DNA of 64,000 bases from Candidatus Magnetobacterium casense (GTDB lineage Bacteria > Nitrospirota > Thermodesulfovibrionia > Thermodesulfovibrionales > Magnetobacteriaceae), in assembly GCF_000714715.1 (NCBI RefSeq), contig NZ_JMFO01000003.1, positions 186,001 through 250,000 on the forward strand, read 5' to 3'. Each line of letters begins with the position of its first letter. Position 1 is the first letter of the stretch. The notes beneath the pieces were generated by a model. That model saw only the letters and a program-made list of their open reading frames with translations. It made no database searches and was not told where the DNA came from. Position numbers and translations under genes: made by a program. Shown here piece after piece: positions 14,813 through 25,011 of this stretch.

Positions 14813-17335
14813 TTATCTTGCCTCCTTTAGTATGAATTTAATCTTGAATATAGTCCCAACTCCTAACGTGCTCTTTACATCTATCGTTGCTCTGTGTTCT
14901 TCTATGATCTTGGAGGTTATGGCCAATCCAAGGCCGGTTCCCGTGATCCTGGTGGTGTAGAAGGGGTCAAATATCTGGCTGAGTGCCGCCTCTTCCATGC
15001 CAACCCCCGTGTCTTCGATCTCAACAATGGCCGTGTCATCTTCCCTGCGACTGCGTATGCTTATTCTGCCGCTATACTGTATGGACTGCCACGCGTTGGT
15101 TACTATGTTGGTAAAGGCCTCCTTCAATCTGTTGGGATTACCGGTTATCTCAAGGGACTCGGCACTGTAATCTTCATCAAAGACGACCCTGTCCTTCACT
15201 GTTGTACTCATCTGCTGCCTGACGGAACGAAGCACGGAGTTTATGTCTATGGTTTCGTTGGACATCTTTGATTCCCTTACGAAACACAACGCCTGTCTTA
15301 GTATGGTCTCAAGGCGTGTGACTTCTTCCACGATTATGTTTGCATAGTCCTGCAGCGGGCCATCTAACCTCTTCTGAAGACGTCTGGCAAAGCCGCCAAT
15401 GGAGGACAGCGGATTTCTGATCTCATGGGCAACCCTGGCCGTCATCTCTGCCATTGCCGCTATCTGCTGCATCTTGGCCAACTGCTCTCTGAGCTTTTTG
15501 CCCTGGGTCACGTTGCCGGCTATGTGGACTGCACCGGTATATGATCCATAAGAGTCTATGATTGGCGAAATCGATACGCTAAAGGTGTCCTTGCTACCGG
15601 CATAAAAACCCTCTATCTCGGAGACCACCGAACTACGCCTCTGCAGCATCTCATCGTAGGGACACTGTGGTATAGTGGTGTCCTGATTGTGAAACAACTC
15701 ACAACACTTTCGCCCTATTACCTGCTCCTGCTGTAAACCAAGCAACTCACATACGGCCTTATTCACCTTGGTTATAACCATATCCAGGTCGGTTATAAAG
15801 ACGCTCTCCGATATTGACTCAAAGATGTTGTGCAGCTCACTCTCTGCCACACTCACCTGCTCAAAGAGCCGGGCACTCTCTATGGATATGGCCGCATGGT
15901 CTGCAAAGGTCGATATAAATCCAAGGTCATCACCTGTTATCTGCTGTTTGTTAAACAGATTATCGACCCACAGCACTCCGATCACCTTACCCAGGGCTAT
16001 TAGCGGAATAACGGCATAGGCTTCCGTGCCAAGCCGCTCTACGACAATTGGGTCGGCCATCGGGTCCGTCTGCGCCGAGGTTACATTAAAGGACTTCTTG
16101 TACACTACCGCGGCCGACAGGTAATTGCTCCCTTCATCTGCGATTGATATCTCCAGCTCCCTGCACTGTCTGTCCAGGAAGGTGTCGCGTCCAATTGTGC
16201 CCTTTTCGATCTCCTCCAGGAGTTCGACGATTGGTTTGTCTTTTAGTGTGGGGTCGTTCCAAATTTGGTGTGCCTCCTGCAGGGTGGCAGGGCCTATGCC
16301 CATTGTTCCTCTGAGGCGGCCATGCTGCTCGTCGTAGAGAAAGAGGATTGCCCGGTTAAAGCCAAGGCCGTCCTTGGCCGTTACCACCGTGAGGATCATC
16401 AGCAGGAGTTTCTCCAGAGCAAGTGTGCTGCGTATCACGGAGCTTATGAAAAACAGATGTGACAGCTTTCTCCTGCTCTTTAGCAACTCACGCTCGACTA
16501 TCTTGCGCCGGGAGACGTCCCGTGCTATGAGCGTTATGCCGGTGACGGTGTCGGAGGCATCCTTTATGGGTGAGATCGTTATGCTGATCTCCACAGGGCC
16601 TGAGTCCTTTCTCTTGCCGGATATCTCTATATCCCTCAGGATATCGCCCTGGCCGACTGCTGCAAAGTATTTAGCAAACGTCCTGCCGTTAGAATCGGAT
16701 AGGAACGGTAAGAAATGACCTGCTATTTCCTCCTCCGAAAAGCCGAATATACGCTCCGCACTCTTGTTCCACGACTGCACCGTGCCGTCAAGGTCGGTGG
16801 TAATAATAGCATCTGCGGAGTTTTCTATCAGGCTTTCGAGTCTGTCCTTGGTCTGACTGACGCTCTGGTAGAGGTCTATGATTTCGTGCTGATGAATGAC
16901 CGTGTCGGTTGTCTCACGGATGATGACTATGCACTCTTTTATCTCTTTGTCGTCTTCTATGGGGTAGGCAGACAGTTCTGCGAAACGCCTGTTGCTGCTG
17001 TAGGTATCCGACTGCGGCAGGCCACTTTTGAAGGTCTCTGCGGCCACGTCCTGGGGCTGTATGCCCTCGGCGTCGTTAAAGACATCGCAGCAGTTAAGGC
17101 CGACCACGTCCTCGGGACTTCTGTTTATCCAGAACGCTATCATCTTATTGGCCGATGTGATCGTCATGTCGGCTCCCACGGTGAGTATAGCCCCTTGTGC
17201 TATATCGTACAGGGCAGCCATACGTTTTTCGGCCATAGCGGATGTGTACGCCGTCTCAGACATCAGGGGTTGCCTTGCGTCGGAGACCTTATGGGTGCCG
17301 GTCTTGTCGGCCATGCTAAACATCAGAGTGTGCAA
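14813..17335 (-). CDS. soluble multi-PAS/GAF histidine kinase
   Basis: The product is 840 residues from a TTG at 17335 with AGAGG just upstream; ATG starts at 17323 or 17314 are alternatives. No membrane helices are seen. Order: PAS (about 40-150), PAS (165-285, AIITTDLDGTVQSWN), GAF (295-485), PAS (490-605) with CysCys and CPYDE in a possible ligand pocket, HisKA with His637 in RVAHEIRNPLSS, and HATPase with DTGVGM and GTGLGLAI. It should autophosphorylate and pass phosphate to the adjacent regulator. The signal is cytoplasmic and unknown. It lies downstream of galT by 33 bases. Confidence 0.9.
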   Translation of the reverse strand: MHTLMFSMADKTGTHKVSDARQPLMSETAYTSAMAEKRMAALYDIAQGAILTVGADMTITSANKMIAFWINRSPEDVVGLNCCDVFNDAEGIQPQDVAAETFKSGLPQSDTYSSNRRFAELSAYPIEDDKEIKECIVIIRETTDTVIHQHEIIDLYQSVSQTKDRLESLIENSADAIITTDLDGTVQSWNKSAERIFGFSEEEIAGHFLPFLSDSNGRTFAKYFAAVGQGDILRDIEISGKRKDSGPVEISITISPIKDASDTVTGITLIARDVSRRKIVERELLKSRRKLSHLFFISSVIRSTLALEKLLLMILTVVTAKDGLGFNRAILFLYDEQHGRLRGTMGIGPATLQEAHQIWNDPTLKDKPIVELLEEIEKGTIGRDTFLDRQCRELEISIADEGSNYLSAAVVYKKSFNVTSAQTDPMADPIVVERLGTEAYAVIPLIALGKVIGVLWVDNLFNKQQITGDDLGFISTFADHAAISIESARLFEQVSVAESELHNIFESISESVFITDLDMVITKVNKAVCELLGLQQEQVIGRKCCELFHNQDTTIPQCPYDEMLQRRSSVVSEIEGFYAGSKDTFSVSISPIIDSYGSYTGAVHIAGNVTQGKKLREQLAKMQQIAAMAEMTARVAHEIRNPLSSIGGFARRLQKRLDGPLQDYANIIVEEVTRLETILRQALCFVRESKMSNETIDINSVLRSVRQQMSTTVKDRVVFDEDYSAESLEITGNPNRLKEAFTNIVTNAWQSIQYSGRISIRSRREDDTAIVEIEDTGVGMEEAALSQIFDPFYTTRITGTGLGLAITSKIIEEHRATIDVKSTLGVGTIFKIKFILKEAR

Positions 17336-17368
17336 TGCCTCTTGTGGGTCATCAATACCTGTTCTGTG

Positions 17369-18364
17369 CTACAGCCCGTTTCTCATGTACTTGGTTGCAT
17401 CTTCGGGGGAAGTTGGGTTGATGTAGAAACCCGAACCCCATTCAAACCCTGCCGTTCTGGTCAGTTTTGGGAACATCTCTATGTGCCAGTGGTAGTAGAG
17501 GTTTTGCTCGTCCACAAACGGAGATGTATGGAGCACAAAGTTGTAGGGGGGCACGTCCAGTATCTTGTCAAACTGTCCCAGCACTGCCTGGATCACCTCG
17601 GAGAGCGCCGTGAAGCTGTTGTTGCGTGGGCCAAAGGATGATTCATGGTACTTGGGGAGTATCCACGTCTCAAACGGCACTCTGGGTGCATAGGCCGAAA
17701 TGGCCAGGTATGAGTCGTTCTTGTAGATGATCCGTTTATTGGCGACCAGTTCTTGTTCGATGAGGTCGCAATAGATACATTTCTCCATGAAGCCGAAGTA
17801 CTTGCGTGCCGATTCGACTTCTTCCTGGACGCGTTTGGGCACTATTGGCAGTGCTATCAACTGGCTGTGTGTATGTTCGAGAGTGGCGCCGGCGGACTCT
17901 CCTTCGTTTTTAAATACGAGGACGTATTTAAACCGGGGGTCTTTTTTCAGGTCATTCAGGCGTGAGTTAAATGCCCACAGCACGTCCTCGGCAGACTTCT
18001 TGTCCATGCTTGCCAGGGAGAGGCTGTGGTCAGGGCTTTCAACCACGATTTCGTGTGCGCCGATCCCGTTCATCTTACCGAAGATTCCCTCGCTTGACCT
18101 GTCGAGGCTGCCCTCGATCTGCAGTGCAGGGAACTTGTTGGGCACTACCCGCAGGCTCCAGTCTGAGGGACCGTTCTTGCCGGGTTGCTTGAACGATACG
18201 ATCTCAGGGGGGGTCTTGGACTCGTTCCCCGGACAAAAGGGACAGAACCCTCCCGTCTTCTTTCTCTTGTGCGATGGAGATATAAAGTCAGACGGTCTCT
18301 TGCCTCGCTCCGTTGATATAATGACCCATCTGCCTATGATGGGGTCTTTCCTTAGCTCTGACAT
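17369..18364 (-). CDS. galT: galactose-1-phosphate uridylyltransferase
   Basis: The product is 331 residues of the HIT superfamily. Features: RWVIISTERGKRPSDF near the N-terminus, zinc-type CPFC (about 41-44), GATLEHTHSQLIALP, a second cysteine pair CIYC, and the terminal HWHIEMFPKLTR active-site region. The enzyme exchanges UMP between UDP-glucose and galactose-1-phosphate; in bacteria with a glycogen operon like this one it may also act as a UDP/ADP-sugar phosphorylase-type transferase. An AGGAGG site lies 5 bases before the ATG. It leads the operon with the kinase and regulator. Confidence 0.88.
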   Translation of the reverse strand: MSELRKDPIIGRWVIISTERGKRPSDFISPSHKRKKTGGFCPFCPGNESKTPPEIVSFKQPGKNGPSDWSLRVVPNKFPALQIEGSLDRSSEGIFGKMNGIGAHEIVVESPDHSLSLASMDKKSAEDVLWAFNSRLNDLKKDPRFKYVLVFKNEGESAGATLEHTHSQLIALPIVPKRVQEEVESARKYFGFMEKCIYCDLIEQELVANKRIIYKNDSYLAISAYAPRVPFETWILPKYHESSFGPRNNSFTALSEVIQAVLGQFDKILDVPPYNFVLHTSPFVDEQNLYYHWHIEMFPKLTRTAGFEWGSGFYINPTSPEDATKYMRNGL

Positions 18365-18569
18365 CTCGCCTCCTAATATTTTATTATATTAAAACAATAC
18401 ATAGGGTTTATTGTATCATATAAGTGGCAGAGTTTTAAACAGGGCAATCGCATTTAAAATTTTTATTAGCTTGACATTGTCATAATAGTTCTACACTCTG
18501 AACTGCCGTCGCAAAAAAACACGTCTACAAAAATCCGTAGAATTTATGATACAATAAGGGTTGAAAGTT

Positions 18570-20892
18570 ATGTTTAACGACAGGGTCTTAGTCGTCGATG
18601 ACGACAGTCTTGCTATTGACACCATTGTCAGGTCTCTGGGGTCTGAGGGGTACGACATTGCCGTTGCCAGGTCTGTGCAAGAGGGCATGGAGCTGTATCG
18701 CGGACTTGCCCCAGAGGTCGTCATGACGGACATGTCGGTGCTCAGAGATAACGCCTTTTTGGAGCAACTGACTGCATCCAGCCTGGAGTCTTGCTCATTG
18801 ATTGCGCTCTGCCCTGATGTGGTCATGACCGAAGAACTCTCCTCAAGGGGAATCAGTGCATCCCTGAGGAGACCCCTCAACGTACACGAGGTCAGGGGCG
18901 TTGTCGGCAACACGATAGAACTCAAACGCTTGCAAAAGGAACTGCAAAAGGAAATCGACGGTCGCAGACGAACCGAACATGCCCTCTGTGAACTCAGACA
19001 ACACCACGACGTCTCACTGGACGCCATCAGGGATATGCAGACCATCTTTGACAACATCCCGCTGGGGGTTGCCTACCTCGACAAAGACTTCAGGTTCCTG
19101 AAGATCAACGCATTCCTGGAGAAGATGCTCAGGACAAAGAGCGCCGACCTCGAAGGCAAGACCTGCTATGACACGGTCGGGGAGTTCTCAAGGAGCACAA
19201 AAAAAAACGGACCGGAAAAAAATTTGCAGCTTCTGCAAAAAGGACGAATGTTTCACCAATAAGACGCAAACCGTCATAGAACGCCCAATGGGCGACATGA
19301 TACTCAGGGTTACAACGATCCCCGAGGTTGACGCCAACGGTAACATCTACCGGTTCCTGGAGATCATCGAGGACATCACCATGCCCAAGTACACCGAAGA
19401 CAAGATGGTCAGGACGTACCAGATACAGAGCGTGGTGGGGGCGATCCTCCAGATATCGCTGGAACCCGTTTCACTCAGGGAGCAGTTAGAACGCATACTT
19501 GAACTTATTTTTTCTATCCCCAGTCTGTCTCTGATGTCCAAGGGGGCAATATTCATAGCTACCCCCGGCACCGATGAACTGACCATGAAGGCATCACACG
19601 GGTTTAACACTGCCCAGGTAGAGACCTGTTCAACCGTCCCCTTTGGCACCTGTCTGTGTGGCCTGGCCGCACAGAGACGTGAGATCGTATATGCCCCCTC
19701 TATTGATGAACGACACACAATAGAGGTTGATGCCTTTATCCCTCATGGTCATTACTGTGTACCGATCATAAATAAGGGTCATATACTTGGAGTCATTAAC
19801 CTCTACATTGCCCCGGGACACGTCAGGGACAAGTCGGAGGAGGAGTTCCTGTCAATAGTGGCCAACACCATAGCCGGAGTCATTGTGCGTAAAATGGTCG
19901 AGGAGAGTCTGCGAGACCAGGAGGAGCTCCTGAGTTCCGTCGTGCAATCTACCAAGGACGCCATCGTGACAATTGACGGCAGCGGTAACGTCCTGTTCTG
20001 GAACCGCGGGGCAGAAAACACCTTTGGTTACAAGGAATCAGAGATGAAGGGGCAGTCCCTGTCCATTGTCATACCCGAACGCTTTCGGGAGTCCCACCAG
20101 CAGGGCATTAACAGAGTCATTACCAGCGGCAACTCAACCCGCATAGGGCAGACCTTTGAGCTGGTTGCACTGCGACGCGATGGCAGCGAGTTCCCCATAG
20201 AACTGTCCCTGACCAGGGGCAAGATGCACGGCGTGGACTTCTTCACGGGAACAATACGCGACATCACATACAGAAGACACACGGAAAAAGAACTGCAACG
20301 AAACATAGACAAACTACGCAAAACCATCGGCGGTATCATCCAGACCATATCCATGACCGTGGAGGTCAGGGACCCCTATACGGCAGGACACCAACGGCGT
20401 GTGGCCAACATCGCACGCGCCATTGCCGGCGAAATGAACCTCCCCGAGGAGACCATCGATGGCATACGCATGGCCGGGGTCATACACGACATCGGAAAAA
20501 TATACGTCCCCTCAGACATCCTCAGCAAACCCGGCAAGCTAAACGACCTGGAGTTTGGCCTAATCAAGCTGCACTCCCAGATCGGTTACGACATACTCAA
20601 GACGATAGACTTCCCCTGGCCCGTTGCAACCATGATCCTTCAGCACCACGAAAGAATGGATGGCTCGGGCTATCCTGCCGGTCTCAGGGGCGAAGAGATA
20701 CTCCTGGAGGCACGAATAATCTGTGTGGCCGACGTGGTTGAGGCAATCTCATGCCACAGGCCATACCGCGCTGCACTGGGCATAGATACAGCGATGGCGG
20801 AGATATCGCAACACAGAGGGAGCAGGTATGACGCCGATGTCGTTGATGCCTGCCTGCGGCTGTTTCGTGAACGCGGGTTCAGCTTTGAATAG
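18570..20892 (+). CDS. receiver-PAS-GAF-PAS-HD-GYP protein, split by a frameshift
   Basis: Two frames (to TAA 19262 and from about 19168) form one gene if one A is removed from the 9-A run at 19199-19207; the joined protein is about 773 residues. ATG 18570 has AAGGG 9 bases upstream. Order: receiver-like domain whose usual Lys is Arg (SLRRPL), coiled coil, PAS with CSFCKKDEC just after the shift, GAF, PAS, then HD-GYP with HDIGK and HHERMDGSGYP. It should hydrolyse c-di-GMP. The shift may be phase variation, slippage or sequencing error. The diguanylate cyclase follows on the same strand. Confidence 0.82.
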
Positions 20893-20928
20893 CGCCACCA
20901 CAAAATACCAACGCCTGGGAGGAAGACA

Positions 20929-22836
20929 TTGAAACCGATACGCTCTATAAAGACAAAGCTCATCATACGCATTACGATAGCCTTGATACTGCTTTCGATA
21001 ATGTTGCAGACCGTAGTGTTTATGAGCTTCAGGTCGCTCACACTTGAGAGCGCACAGGACAAGGCCAGGACTGTGGCAGAGTTGACAAAGGATGCCATCA
21101 CATCTTTTATGGTCCTGGGGGTCTATGACAAACGGGACGTATTTTTGGACAGACTCAAGTATGCATATGGATTAAAAGAGTTAAAGATACTGAGGGGGAC
21201 AAGTGTTATCAAACAGTTTGGAGAGTCAGTGGTAAAGGGACAGTCGTTGTCTGCGCTGGAGTCTGAGGCGCTGCAGAAAGGGGAGCAAAGAGACGATCTG
21301 AAGGATGATAGTTTATTTGCCACGGAAGTCGAGTATGCCCTTGTGATACCTTATAATGCAGTGTCGGACCAGAAGGCCAGGTGCATCAGTTGTCATCAGG
21401 CAAGAGAGGGTGAGCTACTCGGTGCCATATCGCTGGTGATGGACCTTTCAAAGCAGAAAGAGCGGGGGGTATCCTCCATGTACTATATGGTTACCATATC
21501 GCTGATCTTTTCGATGGGAACGTTGTATTTGATCTACGTCTTTTTTAAGCCGTACACGGAACTGTTTCAACGTCTCAGGAGTGGCTTTCGGCGGGCACAG
21601 TACGGCGACTTCAGTGAGACCATTGACGTCCCCCTGCTGGATGAGGCCGGCGATGTGGCAAGTGGATTCAACCACATGAGCGCCACCCTCTCACAGACGC
21701 TCTCCGCCATAAGCAACAGGGTATCGCTGCTGATAGGCTATGAGGCGTCAAAGAGCGGCAATGCCATAACTGATACGGCAAACACGGTTGACAGCCTTGT
21801 CAAGGTATACTACTTCAAGCGGACAATTGAAAAGGACACCAGTAAGTTTGACATATTTCTGAGGTTTCAACAGATACTCACAGAGATGGGCATTACAACA
21901 TTCTGTATCTACGAAATCGATAATGAGCAGGATGTAATGTCAATACTCTCTGCGGAGGGGCTTTCACAAGGGCTTCCCGGTACAGGAGACTCTCAGGACT
22001 GGGATTGTTATTGCAGCGAAGAGATATTGACCAACACCAATGAGTGCAGGGCAAAGAGGACTGGCGGCATTGTGGACTCGGGGGAGTTTACATCCATATG
22101 TCTGAGCTTTACGCCGCCGCTGATCATAGGTAACGTCAGGCCGTGTCACTACTGCATTCCGCTGTATGTGGGCGGGCGGGTTGGTTATGTCATCCAGTTG
22201 ATCTACCCTGTCGGGGACTCCGGGCGTCTGCACTCCGTGATTCCCTATGTCAAGAGCTACCTGCAGGAAGGGGAATCGGTCATCGAGGCAAAAACGTTCA
22301 TGGAGTTACTGCGGGAGCAATCGTTGGTTGACCAGTTGACAAAGCTCTACAACAGGAGATATATCCAGGAGACAGGCCCAAAGTTCAGCGCCCAGGCACT
22401 CAGGAGAAAAACAAACCTGGGCATTCTGATGCTTGACATAGACCATTTCAAGCAGGTCAACGACACCTTTGGGCACGACGTGGGCGATATCGTGCTAAGA
22501 ACCGTTGCCGGATTGATAAAAGATTCGGTGCGGGACTCCGACATCGTGGTGCGCTATGGCGGCGAGGAGATACTGGTCGTCCTGGTTGACGTCTCGGGCA
22601 CGGGGGCGCTGGATGTAGCTGAAAAAATACGAAAAACGATACAAAACACTGCAGTTGAACATCCCTCGGGCGTGCTGAAAAAGACCGTAAGCATTGGTAT
22701 AAGCGAATTCCCCACCCATGCGGAGAACTTCTGGCAGTGCGTCAAGTACGCCGACGTTGCCATGTACAGGGCAAAGGCCGATGGCCGCAACAGGGCATAT
22801 GTCTTCTCCAGGGATATGCCGGAGGACGCAAAGTGA
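20929..22836 (+). CDS. membrane diguanylate cyclase with periplasmic CxxCH motif
   Basis: The product is 635 residues from TTG 20929, preceded by GGGAGGAAG. TM1 (about 12-34), a periplasmic domain with CISCH at 152-156 (a c-type haem motif), TM2 (about 182-206), HAMP-like and coiled region, then a Cys-rich GAF-like region (WDCYCSEE, PCHYC; about 360-410) and a GGDEF domain with GGEEI at 544-548. An RxxD inhibitory site (RDSD) lies five residues before it. It should make c-di-GMP in response to a redox or gas signal. It sits right after the HD-GYP gene, giving opposed activities in one locus. Confidence 0.88.
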   Translation: MKPIRSIKTKLIIRITIALILLSIMLQTVVFMSFRSLTLESAQDKARTVAELTKDAITSFMVLGVYDKRDVFLDRLKYAYGLKELKILRGTSVIKQFGESVVKGQSLSALESEALQKGEQRDDLKDDSLFATEVEYALVIPYNAVSDQKARCISCHQAREGELLGAISLVMDLSKQKERGVSSMYYMVTISLIFSMGTLYLIYVFFKPYTELFQRLRSGFRRAQYGDFSETIDVPLLDEAGDVASGFNHMSATLSQTLSAISNRVSLLIGYEASKSGNAITDTANTVDSLVKVYYFKRTIEKDTSKFDIFLRFQQILTEMGITTFCIYEIDNEQDVMSILSAEGLSQGLPGTGDSQDWDCYCSEEILTNTNECRAKRTGGIVDSGEFTSICLSFTPPLIIGNVRPCHYCIPLYVGGRVGYVIQLIYPVGDSGRLHSVIPYVKSYLQEGESVIEAKTFMELLREQSLVDQLTKLYNRRYIQETGPKFSAQALRRKTNLGILMLDIDHFKQVNDTFGHDVGDIVLRTVAGLIKDSVRDSDIVVRYGGEEILVVLVDVSGTGALDVAEKIRKTIQNTAVEHPSGVLKKTVSIGISEFPTHAENFWQCVKYADVAMYRAKADGRNRAYVFSRDMPEDAK

Positions 22837-22842
22837 CTAGGG

Positions 22843-23274
22843 TTACAGCAATCCGGCGTGTTTCAGGGCCTCTTTCAGCTCCGGGTCCTTATCGGCTTTT
22901 TCTTTAATTGCCAGTTCCAGTTTCCCGGTTCGGGTCTCAAGTTCCTTGACGGTTGCTGCCAGAGGTGCCAGGATTGTTCGTCTGTCCCATAAGGCAAAAC
23001 CGACAATAAAGAGCATACCGCTTATGGTTACGCTGATCATTACGTATATCAGTCCCCTGAGATCGTCGATTCTCTGGCTGGTAGCCTTAAAGCCATCGTC
23101 CATCCTTTGGTTTGTGGCCTTCAGGCCGTCGTCGATCTTTTGATTTGTAGCCTTTAAGCCCTCTTCCAGCCGGACCAGCCGTTCCCTGTCCGCCTGCGTA
23201 AACGACGAATCAGCAGCGTCTACTACAATCGTCATTCCAATCATCAAGGTAAAAACTATCATTATAGTTCTCAT
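22843..23274 (-). CDS. membrane-anchored coiled-coil protein
   Basis: The product is 143 residues. A signal peptide or membrane helix (1-21) is followed by a coiled coil made of three 11-residue repeats (GLKATNQKIDD, GLKATNQRMDD, GFKATSQRIDD; about 35-67), a transmembrane helix (about 73-96) and a charged helical tail. The family occurs widely as a small protein of unknown function; the 11-mer repeats suggest a rod. It converges on the diguanylate cyclase gene with a 6-base gap. Confidence 0.75.
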   Translation of the reverse strand: MRTIMIVFTLMIGMTIVVDAADSSFTQADRERLVRLEEGLKATNQKIDDGLKATNQRMDDGFKATSQRIDDLRGLIYVMISVTISGMLFIVGFALWDRRTILAPLAATVKELETRTGKLELAIKEKADKDPELKEALKHAGLL

Positions 23275-23367
23275 GCTTAATTATACCATAAGCACAGGAT
23301 TGGTTTTGCGCTACACTATCACACTATAAAAAAATAAAGAAGATACCGTTATCTTTATTCTTAAATA

Positions 23368-23439
23368 AGCGGGCGACGGGATTCGAACCCGCGGCCTAAA
23401 GCTTGGGAAGCTTTCACTCTACCACTGAGTTACGCCCGC
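23368..23439 (-). tRNA. tRNA-Gly (anticodon CCC)
   Basis: On the minus strand a full cloverleaf can be drawn: acceptor GCGGGCG/CGCCCGC, D-arm with AGTGGTAGAGT, anticodon stem AAAGC/GCTTT with loop TTCCCAA (anticodon CCC), and T-arm GCGGGTTCGAATCCCGT. The discriminator is T (U73), as expected for glycine, and CCA is not encoded. Confidence 0.95.
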
Positions 23440-23502
23440 AATTTACTAACCGGATATATTATAATATATGTACAGAGAAAAAACAACAGGAGGTTGGTGA
23501 CC

Positions 23503-25011
23503 ATGATGCGAGAATTTTTTATTTTTTTGTTTCTATTACCCCTTGTGCTGCTGTGCAGTCTTAATGCCAATGGCGCTGTTATTGTCAGCGACTACGAGGC
23601 GCAGTTTAGGGTTGTCCCCAATGAATCAGGACGACTTGAGGATGTTGCCGTTACCCTGAAGATCACTTATGCCGCCACCAACCAGACACTCGGCAAGGGA
23701 TTCAAGTTCGTAGGCACGGACAAGGTCAGACAGGTGCGTGTCAGCGATGAACACGGCGATATCCACTTTAGTGTTGATAAACTCCGTGAGACGAAGATCA
23801 GCTTTAACTTTACCCCTATAATCCGAGGCAGGAAGTTGATTACCATAGATTTTCTGCTCGAAAGAGCACTGAAAAACGGATTGTTATCGAGTAAGTTTAA
23901 TGCCCCGTGGCTTGGCAACTGGAACATTCCCGTTGACATGGCCAGGTATTCCTTCGTGTTGCCGGATAAGTACAGCCACGGCAGCATTGAAGCCAATATA
24001 CCATACACGACAACGACCGCTCCATCCGGTGCGGAGATAATCGCATTTGAAGAGACCCCTCTGAAGACCCGGCACCTCAAAATAGAGATCAGTCCGGCAG
24101 TCAGCGGACATAAGTTATCGTTTTTGATTGCCTGGGTAGCCATTTCCCTGTTTGCCGTAATCGTCAGTGTAATTAAGCGATTGAGACTGCCTCAACCACC
24201 AATCATGGATGCCCAACAGCCCACACCGGCCGAAGTCGCATATCTGAAGAAAGGCTCCAAACATGCCGTCTGCGTAGCGATCTTTGACCTGATACAGAGA
24301 GGCTTTTTGCAGCAAGCGCCAGAGAGAGGACACATATGCCAGAATGCAAGCAAAAAAGATGACAAGGCCATTACCACCTCCTACGAGTATGGTGTCGTGT
24401 CTTTTTTTGGCCGACCTGCGACGTTGAGGGACTTGTTTGCTAATAGCGCTGCAATAAAGGCATTTAAGAAAGAACTCCTCGACGTACTGAGACGCAAGGG
24501 ATGTCTCATAAGCAGTTATGACAAGCAGTCTTTCTTTTCTACGGTGTTGTTTACCAGCATACTGGCTGTGATTGCCCTTATTGCAATGGGGGGCAACCTT
24601 GGGATTGACACGGGTGTTATTGTGTTGTCCCTTGCCGTGCCGGTGATATGCACAATCTGGGCGGTTGTTTTCTTGATGTCAACAGTTAAATCACACAGAG
24701 CCATGAAAGTCCTGTCCGACTTTGAGCAAGCCATAGACAGAGACAATCTGATATTGACAAGCAACCAGCAATACAATCCACTGTTGGGTTACGCCATTGC
24801 CATAATCGGAATATCAATCCTGGTGGGTACGATATATGACACGCTGTTGCCGAGCATCTCTTACGCCCGGGCGATGAACGCAGGGACGAGTACGGCGTGT
24901 AGTTCGTGCAGTTCCACTGTAGATGGTGGCAGCAGTAGTAGTAGTTGCAGCAGTTGCAGTAGTGGAGGCGATGGCGGGGGCTGTGGTGGTTGCGGTGGGG
25001 GCGGTGATTAG
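23503..25011 (+). CDS. DUF2207-like membrane protein with CxxC-rich C-terminal tail
   Basis: The product is 502 residues from ATG 23503, 9 bases after AGGAGG. A signal peptide (about 1-25) leads to an extracytoplasmic beta-rich domain, TM at about 205-225, a cytoplasmic region, and further TM segments around 345-400 and 425-447. The last 37 residues are Ser/Gly/Cys-rich with three CxxC pairs, CSSC, CSSC and CGGC, starting at Cys466. This shape resembles DUF2207/TIGR04222-type proteins with low-complexity tails. The radical SAM gene starts inside its last codons, so the tail is a plausible modification substrate. This is inference; no such chemistry is visible. Confidence 0.8.
   Translation: MMREFFIFLFLLPLVLLCSLNANGAVIVSDYEAQFRVVPNESGRLEDVAVTLKITYAATNQTLGKGFKFVGTDKVRQVRVSDEHGDIHFSVDKLRETKISFNFTPIIRGRKLITIDFLLERALKNGLLSSKFNAPWLGNWNIPVDMARYSFVLPDKYSHGSIEANIPYTTTTAPSGAEIIAFEETPLKTRHLKIEISPAVSGHKLSFLIAWVAISLFAVIVSVIKRLRLPQPPIMDAQQPTPAEVAYLKKGSKHAVCVAIFDLIQRGFLQQAPERGHICQNASKKDDKAITTSYEYGVVSFFGRPATLRDLFANSAAIKAFKKELLDVLRRKGCLISSYDKQSFFSTVLFTSILAVIALIAMGGNLGIDTGVIVLSLAVPVICTIWAVVFLMSTVKSHRAMKVLSDFEQAIDRDNLILTSNQQYNPLLGYAIAIIGISILVGTIYDTLLPSISYARAMNAGTSTACSSCSSTVDGGSSSSSCSSCSSGGDGGGCGGCGGGGD

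Noticed and set aside
24923-25003. In-frame N-terminal extension of the radical SAM protein (Ala/Val-rich)
   Set aside because: It is the Ser/Gly/Cys tail of the upstream gene read one frame over; GTG 25004 gives a normal radical SAM N-terminus.
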